The notes: generated by a model not told the origin, from the letters alone. Shown: positions 36,324 to 46,121, numbered from the stretch's first letter. The stretch: 64,000 nt of DNA from Robiginitomaculum sp. (GCA_002733905.1 NVXK01000003.1:25859-89858), one strand, 5' to 3'. Numbers and translations: made by a program.

Positions 36324-37835
36324 ATGGCATTAGCGCCGCAAATTCAACTGAAGCAAGGTCAGAGCCTGACCATGACGCCGCAATTACAGCAGGCGATTAA
36401 ATTGCTGCAATTGTCTAATATTGAACTTGCCGCATTTGTAGAAGAACAGCTTGAAAGCAATCCGTTATTAGAGCGGGGAACTGGCACTGAAAACCGCCGT
36501 ACAGAAGACGCCGAAGTTAAAGCCGAGCCAGAAAGCGGGCTTGAAGAATTGAATCTGGCAACGCCCAATGCCCAAGCGGCAGACGCTATGGACGCGTCGG
36601 ATAGTTTGATGAATGCGGACGCGACAACGGCAGAACTTGCCCCATCTGCCCCATCCGTTGGTGGGGAAATTGATTGGTCAAAAGCAAGCTCTGGCGGGAG
36701 TTTTAATGGGGGGAGTGAATATGACGCCGCCTCGAACACAGCGCATGAAACAACGCTAAACGAACACTTAACAGCCCAACTCGTTTTGGAAATTCATGAT
36801 ACGCGCGACCGTCTTATCGGTGCGTATCTTATAGATAATGTCGACGAAAATGGATATTTACGTGCTGATTTAGCAGAGCTATCTGAGCGCCTTGGCGTAA
36901 ATATAGCGCGTGTGCAATCTGTTTTGAACATTATGCAAGGCTTTGAGCCTACGGGCGTTATGGCGCAAAATTTAAGCGAATGCCTCGGTTTACAACTGAA
37001 GGAAAAGAATGAACTAGACGCGCCGATGCAAATTTTATTGGATAATTTAGAGCTTCTTGCTAATCATGATCTGCCTAAATTATGCAAATTATGTGATGTG
37101 AGCACAGAAAATCTCGGGACGTATATTTTACGTCTGCGTAGTCTTGCGCCAAAGCCTGGCCTTGCATTTGGTAGCGAGTCTGCGGCGGTTGTCGAGCCTG
37201 ATGTTTTCGTACGCGAACGTCCAGACGGTGGTTGGTCAGTCGAGTTAAATACAGAGACCTTGCCGCGTGTATTGGTCAATTCACGGTATTTTGCGGAAAT
37301 TTGCGGCAAAAATGCCGATCAAAGTGTCAAAACTTATATGAGCGAATGTCAACAAAATGCGAGTTGGCTGGTAAAAAGCCTTGATCAACGCGCGCGCACG
37401 ATTTTGAAAGTTTCGAGCGAGATCGTCAAACAGCAAGACGGTTTTTTTGCATATGGTATTGACCATCTAAGGCCGCTAAATTTGCGGACTGTCGCCGACG
37501 CTATTGAAATGCATGAAAGTACGGTCAGCCGCGTGACGTCAAATAAATATATCGCAACACCACGTGGTACGTTCGAGTTGAAATATTTCTTTACGGCCGC
37601 AATCGCGTCTATGGATGGTTCGGAGGCGTTAAGTGCTGAGGCCGTGCGACATAAAATCAAAATCCTTATCTCCGAAGAAAAGGAAGTAAAGAGCGTGCTT
37701 TCAGACGATAAAATCGTTGATTTGCTGCGCGCCCAAGGGGTGGATGTTGCAAGACGTACTGTGGCGAAATATAGAGAATCTCTCGGTATTCAGTCGTCTG
37801 TTCAGCGTCGTCGGATTTTAAAAAACGCATTATAG
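36324..37835 (+). CDS. rpoN: RNA polymerase sigma-54 factor
   Basis: A 503-residue sigma-54 that reads -24/-12 promoters with AAA+ activators. Region I is glutamine-rich (LTMTPQLQQAIKLLQLSNIEL). Region II is acidic and variable. The core-binding and helix-turn-helix parts follow. The C-terminal RpoN box is ARRTVAKYRE near the end. It controls nitrogen assimilation, flagella and other functions in related bacteria. A CtrA-type box lies upstream. hpf and ptsN downstream repeat the classical rpoN context. Confidence 0.97.
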   Translation: MALAPQIQLKQGQSLTMTPQLQQAIKLLQLSNIELAAFVEEQLESNPLLERGTGTENRRTEDAEVKAEPESGLEELNLATPNAQAADAMDASDSLMNADATTAELAPSAPSVGGEIDWSKASSGGSFNGGSEYDAASNTAHETTLNEHLTAQLVLEIHDTRDRLIGAYLIDNVDENGYLRADLAELSERLGVNIARVQSVLNIMQGFEPTGVMAQNLSECLGLQLKEKNELDAPMQILLDNLELLANHDLPKLCKLCDVSTENLGTYILRLRSLAPKPGLAFGSESAAVVEPDVFVRERPDGGWSVELNTETLPRVLVNSRYFAEICGKNADQSVKTYMSECQQNASWLVKSLDQRARTILKVSSEIVKQQDGFFAYGIDHLRPLNLRTVADAIEMHESTVSRVTSNKYIATPRGTFELKYFFTAAIASMDGSEALSAEAVRHKIKILISEEKEVKSVLSDDKIVDLLRAQGVDVARRTVAKYRESLGIQSSVQRRRILKNAL

Positions 37836-37940
37836 CACTTAAAATCTTTACTGAAAATAAAACAAAATACCTTTTTCACTGCCAAAATTACGCCAAATGT
37901 GTTAGGCTCACCGCAGGCTTAACACACAAGGAGATCGCCT

Positions 37941-38507
37941 ATGCAAATCCAAATTGTTTCTAAAGGTATTGATGTTTCACCCGCGCTAAGTGAGCGCATA
38001 AGTGCACGACTTGAAGACATGATGGATAAATACATACATCGAGACGGGGAAGCCCAAATCTCGATTGCAAAGGATGGGGCGGGTTTTCAAACAGTTATAA
38101 ATATGCATCTCCCTTCGGGGACAACCATGCAAGCGCGTGGCGCTGCCTCGGATGCATATGCGGCATCGGATGAAGCCTTGGAGCATCTTGAAAAACGGTT
38201 GCGTCGTTATAAACGCCGCCTGAAAGATCATCACCAAGAATCTAAGGCCGAGGCTATGGCCATGTATATTTTGCAAAACCCTGTTGAAGAGGGTGATGAT
38301 AGCGAGGATGCAGGCCTTCCAGCAGAACCGATCGTAATCGCAGAAAAAACAACTGAAATTGGCACAATGACAGTCAGCATGGCATCTTTAGAGCTTGGCT
38401 TGACGGATTCTAATGTCGTGGTTTTTAAAAATGCCGCGCATGGCGGCATAAATGTCGTGTTTAAGCGTGCAGACGGCAATATTGGGTGGATTGACCCGCA
38501 GCGTTAA
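37941..38507 (+). CDS. hpf: long-form ribosome hibernation promoting factor
   Basis: A 188-residue long HPF. The N-terminal domain (residues 1-100) binds the 30S decoding region. The C-terminal domain (about 130-188, NVVFKNAAHGGINVVFKR) mediates 100S dimer formation through HPF-HPF contacts. It silences translation in stationary phase. AAGGAGATCGCCT precedes the ATG, a strong ribosome site. It stands between rpoN and ptsN as in many proteobacteria. Confidence 0.95.
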   Translation: MQIQIVSKGIDVSPALSERISARLEDMMDKYIHRDGEAQISIAKDGAGFQTVINMHLPSGTTMQARGAASDAYAASDEALEHLEKRLRRYKRRLKDHHQESKAEAMAMYILQNPVEEGDDSEDAGLPAEPIVIAEKTTEIGTMTVSMASLELGLTDSNVVVFKNAAHGGINVVFKRADGNIGWIDPQR

Positions 38508-38554
38508 GCAGGCTATGAGCCTTCTTCGAAAGTGGAAGCTAAAGCTGTGGACCG

Positions 38555-39034
38555 ATGAATATTGAAAGCCTGTTTATACCCGCTTGTGTAAGTGTTGGAT
38601 TAAATACTGTAAGCAAGAAACAACTCCTGCAAGAAATGGCAGAGATGGCTGTATCCTGTGGGGCGTGTGCGCATACCAATCTGAAAACACGTGATGTTGT
38701 CAGCGCGGTTATGGAACGTGAACGTCTGGGCAGTACGGGCGTAGGGCATGGTGTGGCAATCCCTCATGCGCGCCTCGAAGGGTTGGATCAAGTCCGTGCG
38801 GTTTTTGCCCGTTTGGAAACACCGCTTGATTACGAATCCATTGATGACCGCCCCGTTGACCTTGTGGTGCTTTTGCTTGCGCCTGCAAATGCAGGTGGTG
38901 ACCATCTTCGGGCTTTGGCGCAAATCTCTAGATTGCTCCGTAAAGAAGATATGCGTGCGCGTCTACGTAGCGCCCCAAATGCAGAAAGTCTGCATTTGCT
39001 CCTTACCGAAAAACGTGTGGCGGGCGTTGCATAA
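38555..39034 (+). CDS. ptsN: nitrogen-PTS enzyme IIA (PtsN)
   Basis: A 159-residue EIIA-Ntr. The phospho-accepting histidine is H71 in GVAIPHARLEG, and the GSTGVGHG loop precedes it. It is the end acceptor of the EINtr-NPr-EIIANtr relay that links nitrogen and potassium status to regulation. It carries no sugar-transport domain. No npr (ptsO) gene lies nearby. Confidence 0.95.
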   Translation: MNIESLFIPACVSVGLNTVSKKQLLQEMAEMAVSCGACAHTNLKTRDVVSAVMERERLGSTGVGHGVAIPHARLEGLDQVRAVFARLETPLDYESIDDRPVDLVVLLLAPANAGGDHLRALAQISRLLRKEDMRARLRSAPNAESLHLLLTEKRVAGVA

Positions 39035-39088
39035 AAGTTTCATGTTTTAGAGTATCTCTTTTTCATCAAGCTATGATAAGAACTGACT

Positions 39089-41329
39089 ATGTCAGTCAAT
39101 GCGCCCAAAAAAACAAAAGATAAAACAAAAGATAAAACGAATTTATATTTTAACCGAGAGCTGTCTTGGTTATCATTCAATGAACGTGTGATGGAAGAGG
39201 CACAAAACCTTTCCTACCCATTATTGGAACGCTTACGTTTTCTCGCGATTTCAGCAAATAATCTAGATGAGTTTTATATGGTGAGGGTTGCTGGGCTACG
39301 GACTCAAGTGATCGCAGGAATGCCGTCTACAAGCCTGGACGGTATTTCAGCAAACAAACAACTGATCAATATCCGTAAACAGGCCAAGCAATTAATCATT
39401 GATCAGCAAAAACAGTGGAAGCGATTACACAAAGAATTATATGCTGAGGGCATTCGGGTAAAGAAAGCGGCGAGCCTCAATACAAAAGACCGAGAGCATT
39501 TGCACAAGATTTACCAAAGCGAAATTCTACCGCTTCTTACGCCGCTTGCGATTGATCCAGCACATCCTTTTCCGTTTATTGCTAATTTTGGTTTTGGTCT
39601 TATTTTGTCTCTCACGCGGCGATATATACCAACGGATATAGAGGGGGTTACGCACAGAACCGATGAAGACAATAGAAAAGCACTCATCATCGTGCCTGCA
39701 CATGTGCCACGTTTTATCCGTCTGGAAGAAGATGATGAAAGTAAAGAACAAACCTTCATTCCGCTCGAAGATGTTCTCAAACTTTTTTCTCCAGAGCTAT
39801 TTCCTGGTTTCAAAATCACTGATTATGGATTGTTCCGCATCACCCGTGACAGCGAACTTGCCATTGACGAAGAGGCCGAAGACCTTGTGCGTCATTTCGA
39901 ATTTCTCCTTAAAAAACGTAGACGTGGACGTGTCATTCGACTGGCAATGGACGCAGCGACACCTGAACATCTAAAATCATTCCTTATTGAAAGTTTTGAG
40001 GCGTGGGATGAAGAAATTATGGATATAGATGGTCTGCTTGGATTGGCTGACCTTACACATATTATCGCTAAACACCGCAGCGATCTTCTCTTCAAACCAT
40101 ATAAAGCCCGTTTTCCAGAGCGTATCCGTGAACATGACGGAGACTGTTTTGCCGCAATTGCCCAAAAAGATATTCTCGTCCATCATCCTTACGAAGAATT
40201 TGATGTGGTTGTGCAGTTTTTACAACAAGCAGCCATCGACCCTGATGTGGTTGCCATCAAACAAACCCTTTACCGCACCAATGAAAATAGCCCTATTGTG
40301 CGTGCCTTGATTGACGCGGCCGAGCGCGGAAAAAATGTAACGGCGCTTGTCGAATTAAAGGCGCGTTTTGACGAAGCCAGTAATATTCGTTGGGCGCGGG
40401 ATTTAGAACGTGCAGGCGCCCATGTTGTCTACGGTTTTGTTGAATATAAAACCCATGCAAAAATTAGTCTGGTCATTCGCCGTGAAGGTGGAAAACTTCG
40501 CACATATACGCATCTTGGCACTGGGAATTATCATGTGCAAAATGCAAAAATTTATACGGATTTGGCACTGTTTACCGCCAAGGACAGTATTGGGCGAGAT
40601 GCAGGTAAAATTTTCAATTTTGTCACCAGTTATTCTAGCCCAAGTAATTTAGAGCGTTTACGTGTCGCGCCACTCAATTTGCGAGAGACACTTGTCGGAC
40701 ATATCGAAGATGAAATTGCCCATGCGAAGGCAGGGCGTCCAGCTATGATTTGGGCAAAAATGAATGCATTGGTTGATGTGGGTATTATTGACATCCTTTA
40801 TAAAGCGTCTCAGGCAGGTGTGCAGATCGACCTTGTCGTGCGGGGTATTTGCTGCTTGCGACCAGGTGTGAAAGGCTTATCGGAAAATATACGTGTTAAA
40901 AGTATTGTGGGACGTTTTTTAGAGCATTCTCGCATTGTCTGTTTTGGGAATGCTAAGGTTTTGCCGAATGCAGATGCCTTGATTTATTTCAGTTCCGCAG
41001 ACTGGATGCCGCGTAATTTAGACAGGCGTATCGAGACACTTGTTCCTGCGGATGATCCGACTGTGCGACGTCAAATTATGAACCAAATCATGACGGCTAA
41101 TTTACGCGACAATACGAATAGTTGGGATTTAAATCCTGATGGTAAATATGTGCGTCGTCAGCCAAGTGAAGATGAGCCCGCATTTTCTGCCCATGCGTAT
41201 TTTATGGAAAATCCGTCTCTTTCTGGACGGGGTACGGCACTGGAAATGAACAAGCCATTAGATATTAAACCCGTCTTCCGTCTTAAAAAACAACCAAAAT
41301 ATGCTATGGATAATACTGATGAAGCATAA
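39089..41329 (+). CDS. ppk: polyphosphate kinase
   Basis: A 746-residue PPK1, which makes polyphosphate from ATP. N-terminal domain: ELSWLSFNERVMEEA. Catalytic region: the autophosphorylated histidine in EYKTHAKISLV, a second HTHLGTGNYH-like segment, and SSADWMPRNLDRRIE near the end. The N-terminus carries a 12-bp tandem duplication (39114-39137) coding KDKTKDKT. ppx overlaps the 3' end by 11 bases, so the pair both makes and hydrolyses polyphosphate. Confidence 0.97.
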   Translation: MSVNAPKKTKDKTKDKTNLYFNRELSWLSFNERVMEEAQNLSYPLLERLRFLAISANNLDEFYMVRVAGLRTQVIAGMPSTSLDGISANKQLINIRKQAKQLIIDQQKQWKRLHKELYAEGIRVKKAASLNTKDREHLHKIYQSEILPLLTPLAIDPAHPFPFIANFGFGLILSLTRRYIPTDIEGVTHRTDEDNRKALIIVPAHVPRFIRLEEDDESKEQTFIPLEDVLKLFSPELFPGFKITDYGLFRITRDSELAIDEEAEDLVRHFEFLLKKRRRGRVIRLAMDAATPEHLKSFLIESFEAWDEEIMDIDGLLGLADLTHIIAKHRSDLLFKPYKARFPERIREHDGDCFAAIAQKDILVHHPYEEFDVVVQFLQQAAIDPDVVAIKQTLYRTNENSPIVRALIDAAERGKNVTALVELKARFDEASNIRWARDLERAGAHVVYGFVEYKTHAKISLVIRREGGKLRTYTHLGTGNYHVQNAKIYTDLALFTAKDSIGRDAGKIFNFVTSYSSPSNLERLRVAPLNLRETLVGHIEDEIAHAKAGRPAMIWAKMNALVDVGIIDILYKASQAGVQIDLVVRGICCLRPGVKGLSENIRVKSIVGRFLEHSRIVCFGNAKVLPNADALIYFSSADWMPRNLDRRIETLVPADDPTVRRQIMNQIMTANLRDNTNSWDLNPDGKYVRRQPSEDEPAFSAHAYFMENPSLSGRGTALEMNKPLDIKPVFRLKKQPKYAMDNTDEA

Positions 41330-42806
41330 CACATCCAAAGCAATTCATGACCAAATTGCGATTATTGATATTGGATCGAACTCAGTACGTTTTGTTATCT
41401 ACGAAATTCATGGCGCCGCTTTCACACCAATCTATAATGAAAAAATTCTCGCAGGACTTGGACGGGATTTGCAACGGACTGGCAATCTTCATGTCGAGGG
41501 GGTAGAACAGGCATTTTCAGCGCTAAAACGCTACAAGGTTTTAGTCAATGAACTTGAAATAGAAACCGTATTAATTGCGGCGACAGCAGCCATGCGCGAC
41601 GCCAAAGATGCACCCGCATTTATCAAACGTGTAAAAGATGAAATCGGCTTTGACATTACCCCGTTAAGCGGCGCGCAAGAAGCGTTTGTATCTGCGATGG
41701 GCGTCGTGTCTGGCGATGTGCGTTCGCAAGGCATTGCCGTGGATTTGGGTGGTGCCAGTCTGGAGCTTATCGAGATAAAAAACGCCCATGCACAAGACGG
41801 TGTTACCTATCCGCTTGGCCCGTTCTCTATGTTTGAAAACAGTTTTGATCCTGTAGAAATGCGGGCGCGTATAAAAGCCGAACTTGATAATGGGCAACCC
41901 CATAAAACAGGGCAAGATTTATTTCTTATCGGAGGTGCGTGGCGTAACTTGTTTATCATTCACCAAAAACGAACGGGCTACCCCCTGCGTGTCGCTAATA
42001 ATTACCGCCTTGAGGTTGACGAGGCCAATACATTGGCGCAATGGGCCTATAGCGAAGAGGGCGTTGATATTATTAAGAGCTGGCGCGGTCTTTCTTCGCG
42101 GCGGGCGGATACTTTACCGTATTCGGGCCTGTTACTGACTGTGCTGTTAGATATTTTAAAGCCGCGTAGTGTGATTGTTGCACCGGGCGGTTTGCGGGAA
42201 GGCTTGGTATATAATTCCCTCTCACGCGAAGTGAAATCACGAACAGCTTTGTTTGATGCTTGTCATGCATTGGCTGGGGGGGGCGAAGAGGGCATTGGTT
42301 TTGGCCAATCTTTATTTGATTTTTTAAACGGGCTTGACGCAAGGCTTCCTAAATATTTTTCGTATGAAAATGAAAACAGGTTACGCAAAGCGGCTTGTAT
42401 ATTGGCAAGCCTTGGCAAAGGCTTGCACCCGGATCACAAGGCACGAATGGTATTTCGCGCCGTGATCTATGCGCCATTACCAGACATAAGCCACGAAGAA
42501 CGTGCGTATTTAGCCTTGATGCTTTTCAGTTCATATACAAGTAAAACCAGCACCCCTAATGATGAAGTACTGACGCATTTTCTGAGCGATGAGGCACAAT
42601 TAAGTGCGCGTATTTATGGTGACGCCATGCGGCTTGGTGCTGATATTTCGGGGCGTAGTCATAAAGTTTTATTGCTCTGTCATTGGGGAAATCTATCTGA
42701 AAAATTACACTTAAATATTCAACACGGTTACGAAGATTTATTTACCGATAAAGTGGACACGCGATTAGCGGATTTAAACGCCTTGATCACAAGTGCTCAT
42801 CTCTAA
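41319..42806 (+). CDS. ppx: exopolyphosphatase / Ppx-GppA phosphatase
   Basis: A 495-residue exopolyphosphatase-family protein that hydrolyses polyphosphate or pppGpp. The actin-like ATPase fold shows IIDIGSNSVRFVIYEI at the N-terminus and GIAVDLGGASLELIEI near residue 140. The helical C-terminal domain resembles HD-like Ppx extensions. I choose ATG 41319 within the last codons of ppk; it overlaps ppk by 11 bases. The stop codon lies in a 14-15-bp tandem repeat. Confidence 0.94.
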   Translation: MKHNTSKAIHDQIAIIDIGSNSVRFVIYEIHGAAFTPIYNEKILAGLGRDLQRTGNLHVEGVEQAFSALKRYKVLVNELEIETVLIAATAAMRDAKDAPAFIKRVKDEIGFDITPLSGAQEAFVSAMGVVSGDVRSQGIAVDLGGASLELIEIKNAHAQDGVTYPLGPFSMFENSFDPVEMRARIKAELDNGQPHKTGQDLFLIGGAWRNLFIIHQKRTGYPLRVANNYRLEVDEANTLAQWAYSEEGVDIIKSWRGLSSRRADTLPYSGLLLTVLLDILKPRSVIVAPGGLREGLVYNSLSREVKSRTALFDACHALAGGGEEGIGFGQSLFDFLNGLDARLPKYFSYENENRLRKAACILASLGKGLHPDHKARMVFRAVIYAPLPDISHEERAYLALMLFSSYTSKTSTPNDEVLTHFLSDEAQLSARIYGDAMRLGADISGRSHKVLLLCHWGNLSEKLHLNIQHGYEDLFTDKVDTRLADLNALITSAHL

Positions 42807-42845
42807 TCCTCTTTGCCTAATCCTTTTTTACCTAATCTTTTTTAG
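42803..42845. repeat. three tandem copies of a 14-15-bp CTAATC-T-rich unit
   Basis: CTAATCCTCTTTGC, CTAATCCTTTTTTAC and CTAATCTTTTTTTAG (allowing 14-15 bases each) follow each other directly. The TAA stop of ppx lies in the first unit and the TAG stop of the convergent beta-propeller gene in the last. The T-runs could help end transcription, but no stem is present. Confidence 0.55.
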
Positions 42846-44052
42846 AAGACTCCGCCCCCTCATCCTGCGTTGTCTGACGGTAACTAAATTTATCCGTATC
42901 AAGCTCTTTACTCGTTTTCAGCAGAGACCCGTGTTTTATGGATGAAGCCGATTTAATTGAACTCCCGTGCAGCACGAGAGATGTTTTTTGTGAGGTATTT
43001 TCCAAGCGTTGGATTTTGTCTGTGGCTTGTGCTTTAGTGTCTTTCTCTGAAACCTGTACGGTAATGCCTTTTGTCTGCGCGGCTTTGCTAACACGCCATA
43101 ATTTTTGTGTTTGGCGTTCGGCAAATATGAAATCACCATTTTCCATAAGCATAATCGCCGATGGCTCACCCCAGATTCGCAATTTGCCTTGTAGAGGAGA
43201 AGGGCGGGAAAATCCTTGAATAAAAGCTTCTGATAATGGGGCTAAACTTCCATATTGAAACGTGCGTTTTGCAATCATTGGGTTGCGCCCTGTTTGGGCA
43301 ATAAGAAGCCCGTCTGGCCAAAATACCATAGCATGAATAGGTGTGCGTTTTGTGTCCGCCCCTTGCGCGATATCAAAATGAGTGTTCGGGCTTAAGGGGA
43401 TTATGTCGGAAATATTCTTATCGCCTAATGCGGCCCACAAAATGCCTTGTGGGGTTACGGCAAGTGCATTGACCGAGAGATCGTCATTCCGAGAGGCGGC
43501 GAAAATAGACACTTGGAGCGTTTGGGTATCCAGTCGCATTATGTGTTGGCCGTCTGCTATATATAAACTACGCGTTTTAGGATGAACGGCGATTGGCAGT
43601 TTCGCGAGTGTCGTTGCGAGTGCCGTTGTATGTGTGCGAGGGAATATCAATGTGGGCATGGTGTCCGTGTGCAAAGCGGCCCCCGCATGAATACGCCAAA
43701 CACCCTGTGCATCCGAAATATAAAGCGTGTCGGTATCGGCGACCATATGTGAAGGCCTCTCAAAGCCAACAAGAAAGACAGTTTTCATGTCAGGCATACC
43801 GTCACGGTTTTGATCGCGAAGTTTGATGATGCGTTGACGCTTGCGGTCGAGTACGAAAATATCATTATTAATACTTGCGAGCGCCGAGATGTCGCCTAGG
43901 TTCTGGCCAATTTTTTTAAGGGCGAAACCAGATGGGGCTGTTGGTACGTCTTGAGTACCCGCTCTATATATATTTCTTTGCGGCGGCGTTGCATATGCAT
44001 ACGCAGGCAAAAGACCATAAAAGCAGAGGAAAAGTGAGACAACGAATCGCAT
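42832..44052 (-). CDS. secreted beta-propeller protein, sugar-dehydrogenase-like
   Basis: A 406-residue periplasmic or exported protein. The signal peptide ends near AYATP (residue 23). The body (residues 40-330) has propeller-blade repeats such as DIFVLDRKRQRIIKLRDQNRDG and GILWAALGDKNI. It resembles soluble PQQ-type glucose/sorbosone dehydrogenases, without clear catalytic residues. The last 70 residues form a lysine/serine-rich tail that ends at the stop codon. The function is unknown. Confidence 0.7.
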   Translation of the reverse strand: MRFVVSLFLCFYGLLPAYAYATPPQRNIYRAGTQDVPTAPSGFALKKIGQNLGDISALASINNDIFVLDRKRQRIIKLRDQNRDGMPDMKTVFLVGFERPSHMVADTDTLYISDAQGVWRIHAGAALHTDTMPTLIFPRTHTTALATTLAKLPIAVHPKTRSLYIADGQHIMRLDTQTLQVSIFAASRNDDLSVNALAVTPQGILWAALGDKNISDIIPLSPNTHFDIAQGADTKRTPIHAMVFWPDGLLIAQTGRNPMIAKRTFQYGSLAPLSEAFIQGFSRPSPLQGKLRIWGEPSAIMLMENGDFIFAERQTQKLWRVSKAAQTKGITVQVSEKDTKAQATDKIQRLENTSQKTSLVLHGSSIKSASSIKHGSLLKTSKELDTDKFSYRQTTQDEGAESSKKD

Positions 44053-44093
44053 AAGCTATAGTGGCGCAAACCAACGTCATTAGCGAGAGCAAG

Positions 44094-44156
44094 CTACACC
44101 TTGTACTATGGCCAAGTACTGTGGCCAAGTACTCTGCCCAAATACTCTACCAAACC
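44094..44156. repeat. degenerate 13-bp tandem array upstream of the HNH gene
   Basis: Units TATGGCCAAGTAC (44107-44119), TGTGGCCAAGTAC (44120-44132) and TCTGCCCAAATAC (44133-44145) are contiguous. More degenerate copies lie on either side. It is the only repeat in the 229-bp gap between the beta-propeller and HNH genes. The units decay outward, as expected for slippage-derived repeats. Confidence 0.6.
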
Positions 44157-44281
44157 TAAGCTTCTTGTCAGACGTGCTGGGGTTTGATAGTTAGAAATGA
44201 ATAAGGGGATTCGCTTTCAAAAATAACAAGCAAAACAATAATGAAAATATCCGTACTCATGTGAATGGGATGGGCTAGTTT

Positions 44282-44887
44282 ATGGGTGTAGTCTTACACA
44301 CACATTTGGACGAGGTTTCAAAAATTCTGACGCCGAAATTAAACGACGGCGCTTATCCTTGTTTGATTTTAAACGCAGACTATCAACCATTGAGCTATTA
44401 CCCGCTTTCATTATGGTCATGGCAAGACGCGATTAAAGCCGTGTGCCTTGAGCGTGTAAATGTTGTTGATTTTTACGCAAAAACAATACGCTCAGCACAT
44501 AGCGAAATGTTATTACCTTCGGTTTTGGCGTTAAAAGATTTTGTGCCACAGAACCGCTCGCCCGCATTTACACGGTTTAATCTTTTTCTACGCGATGGTT
44601 TTCAATGCGCCTATTGTGGTTGCGAGAACGAACTGACATTCGATCATGTGATACCCCGAAGACTGGGCGGAGTTACGAGTTGGCAAAATATCGTAGCAGC
44701 CTGTTCTCCGTGTAATTTTAAAAAAGGTGGCCGAAGCTTAAAAGAAGCGCGAATGATCTTGCAACATAAACCCTTTCAGCCCAGCATGCATGCATTGCAA
44801 GCACAGGGTCGTAAATTCCCACCGGGGCATTTACATGAAACATGGCTGGATTATTTGTATTGGGACATTGAACTCGAAAGAGAATGA
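44282..44887 (+). CDS. HNH endonuclease-family protein
   Basis: A 201-residue alphaproteobacterial HNH protein. An N-terminal domain (PCLILNADYQPLSYYPLSLW) precedes the nuclease core. The zinc ribbon has CAYCGC and CSPCNF (CxxC pairs), with the catalytic histidine in TFDHVIPRR. Proteins of this family are conserved in alphaproteobacteria as stand-alone nucleases, perhaps in repair or RNA processing. The role is not proven. Its TGA stop overlaps an ATG of the next frame. Confidence 0.9.
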   Translation: MGVVLHTHLDEVSKILTPKLNDGAYPCLILNADYQPLSYYPLSLWSWQDAIKAVCLERVNVVDFYAKTIRSAHSEMLLPSVLALKDFVPQNRSPAFTRFNLFLRDGFQCAYCGCENELTFDHVIPRRLGGVTSWQNIVAACSPCNFKKGGRSLKEARMILQHKPFQPSMHALQAQGRKFPPGHLHETWLDYLYWDIELERE

Positions 44888-44901
44888 AAATTGGAGCAAT
44901 G

Positions 44902-45525
44902 ATGACAAAGATGAACAGAAAAATATCTACGCTAATTTTATCGCTATTTGCTTTACCCGCGCTTTTATTGGTGGGGTGTGGTGATGATAGAATTTCCCAT
45001 GTTATCCTTGAAACCAGTCATGGCAATATTGAAATTGCGATTTATAATGAAAAAGCACCGATCTCTGCTGCCGATTTTTTATACTATGTCGATAATGGTT
45101 TATATGACGGCGAGGGGTTTTACCGCGCTGTACGTCCGCAAACTGACCCACGCGGTTTGAATATGGAAATCATCCAAGGTGGCTTGTTGGGGATGGAAAC
45201 GGTTACCGCGACAATCGAACATGAGACAACACAAGTGACAGGCTTGTCTCATACAGACGGCGCGATTTCAATTGCGCGTGATGAGCCGGGCACAGGGAGC
45301 GCTGCGTATTTCTTTATTTCAATCGGTGACAATACTGAACTTGATTTTGGCGGCGAAAGAAATCCTGATGGGCAAGGTTACGCGGTGTTTGGTAAAGTCA
45401 TAAAAGGTATGGATGTGGTGCGCGCGATTCAAATGAGCGACACAGGCGCCATAAGCGATGACGCAATCACCCAAGGACAAATGCTCACCAAACCTGTAAT
45501 TATTGTGAAGGCAAAGCGTAAATAA
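44902..45525 (+). CDS. cyclophilin-type peptidyl-prolyl isomerase, lipoprotein
   Basis: A 207-residue cyclophilin with an N-terminal lipobox LLVGC, hence probably anchored in the periplasm to assist folding of envelope proteins. The core contains EGFYRAVRP and GSAAYFFISIGDN. The active-site arginine is probably in EGFYRAV. GGAG before the tandem ATG codons supports a start at 44902. It follows the HNH gene closely. Confidence 0.9.
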   Translation: MTKMNRKISTLILSLFALPALLLVGCGDDRISHVILETSHGNIEIAIYNEKAPISAADFLYYVDNGLYDGEGFYRAVRPQTDPRGLNMEIIQGGLLGMETVTATIEHETTQVTGLSHTDGAISIARDEPGTGSAAYFFISIGDNTELDFGGERNPDGQGYAVFGKVIKGMDVVRAIQMSDTGAISDDAITQGQMLTKPVIIVKAKRK

Positions 45526-45530
45526 ACGCG

Positions 45531-46121
45531 TTAAATTTTTTCACTTAATCTAATGGCCATGCGGCAGCCTGCTTTGATAACTGCAGAGAGTACTGGATAG
45601 GCAGGGGCCTCTTTGGCACCCGATTCAATGGCTAAATCTCTATGGCGTAATTCATCTTCTCGAAACTGCGTGAAACGCGCACAAAGCTCTTTATCGCTAT
45701 TTTTGGTTTCTTCGATTTGCTCCGCGTAATGTTGTTCAATCACCGATTCAACGGCTTCGGTACAGGCATGGGCCGCTTTTTCGCCCATGAGCGCCGTAGC
45801 AACTCCAAGCCCTGTGCTGGCAATATTCCAAATCGGAAGCAAAACTGTTGGCTTGGCTTTATGTTCGAGAAGAAGCGCGTCAAATGCATCCAAATGCTCT
45901 TGTTCTTCTTCACACATATGTTGTAATTGCGCCGCGATTTTACGGGTCTGGTGTGAACGCCCAAAAACTTTCGCTTGCGCGGAATAAATAGCTACGGCCG
46001 CGTATTCGCCTGCATGGTCAACCCGAAGCATTTCAGCAATGCGCGGTGACGATAATGTTTTCGCCGCGCCGCCTGATGTACCGCCTGGGCGTGCAGGTCT
46101 CGCAGTTGACTGATTAGTCAT
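45531..46121 (-). CDS. coq7: demethoxyubiquinone hydroxylase (Coq7 family)
   Basis: A 196-residue ferritin-like di-iron monooxygenase of ubiquinone synthesis. Iron ligands are visible in RVDHAGEYAAVAIY, EEEQEHLD and EDELRHRD. It lies near the membrane and hydroxylates demethoxyubiquinone. AAAGGA inside the dsbB end serves as ribosome site. The genes overlap by eight bases, so translation is coupled. Confidence 0.93.
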   Translation of the reverse strand: MTNQSTARPARPGGTSGGAAKTLSSPRIAEMLRVDHAGEYAAVAIYSAQAKVFGRSHQTRKIAAQLQHMCEEEQEHLDAFDALLLEHKAKPTVLLPIWNIASTGLGVATALMGEKAAHACTEAVESVIEQHYAEQIEETKNSDKELCARFTQFREDELRHRDLAIESGAKEAPAYPVLSAVIKAGCRMAIRLSEKI

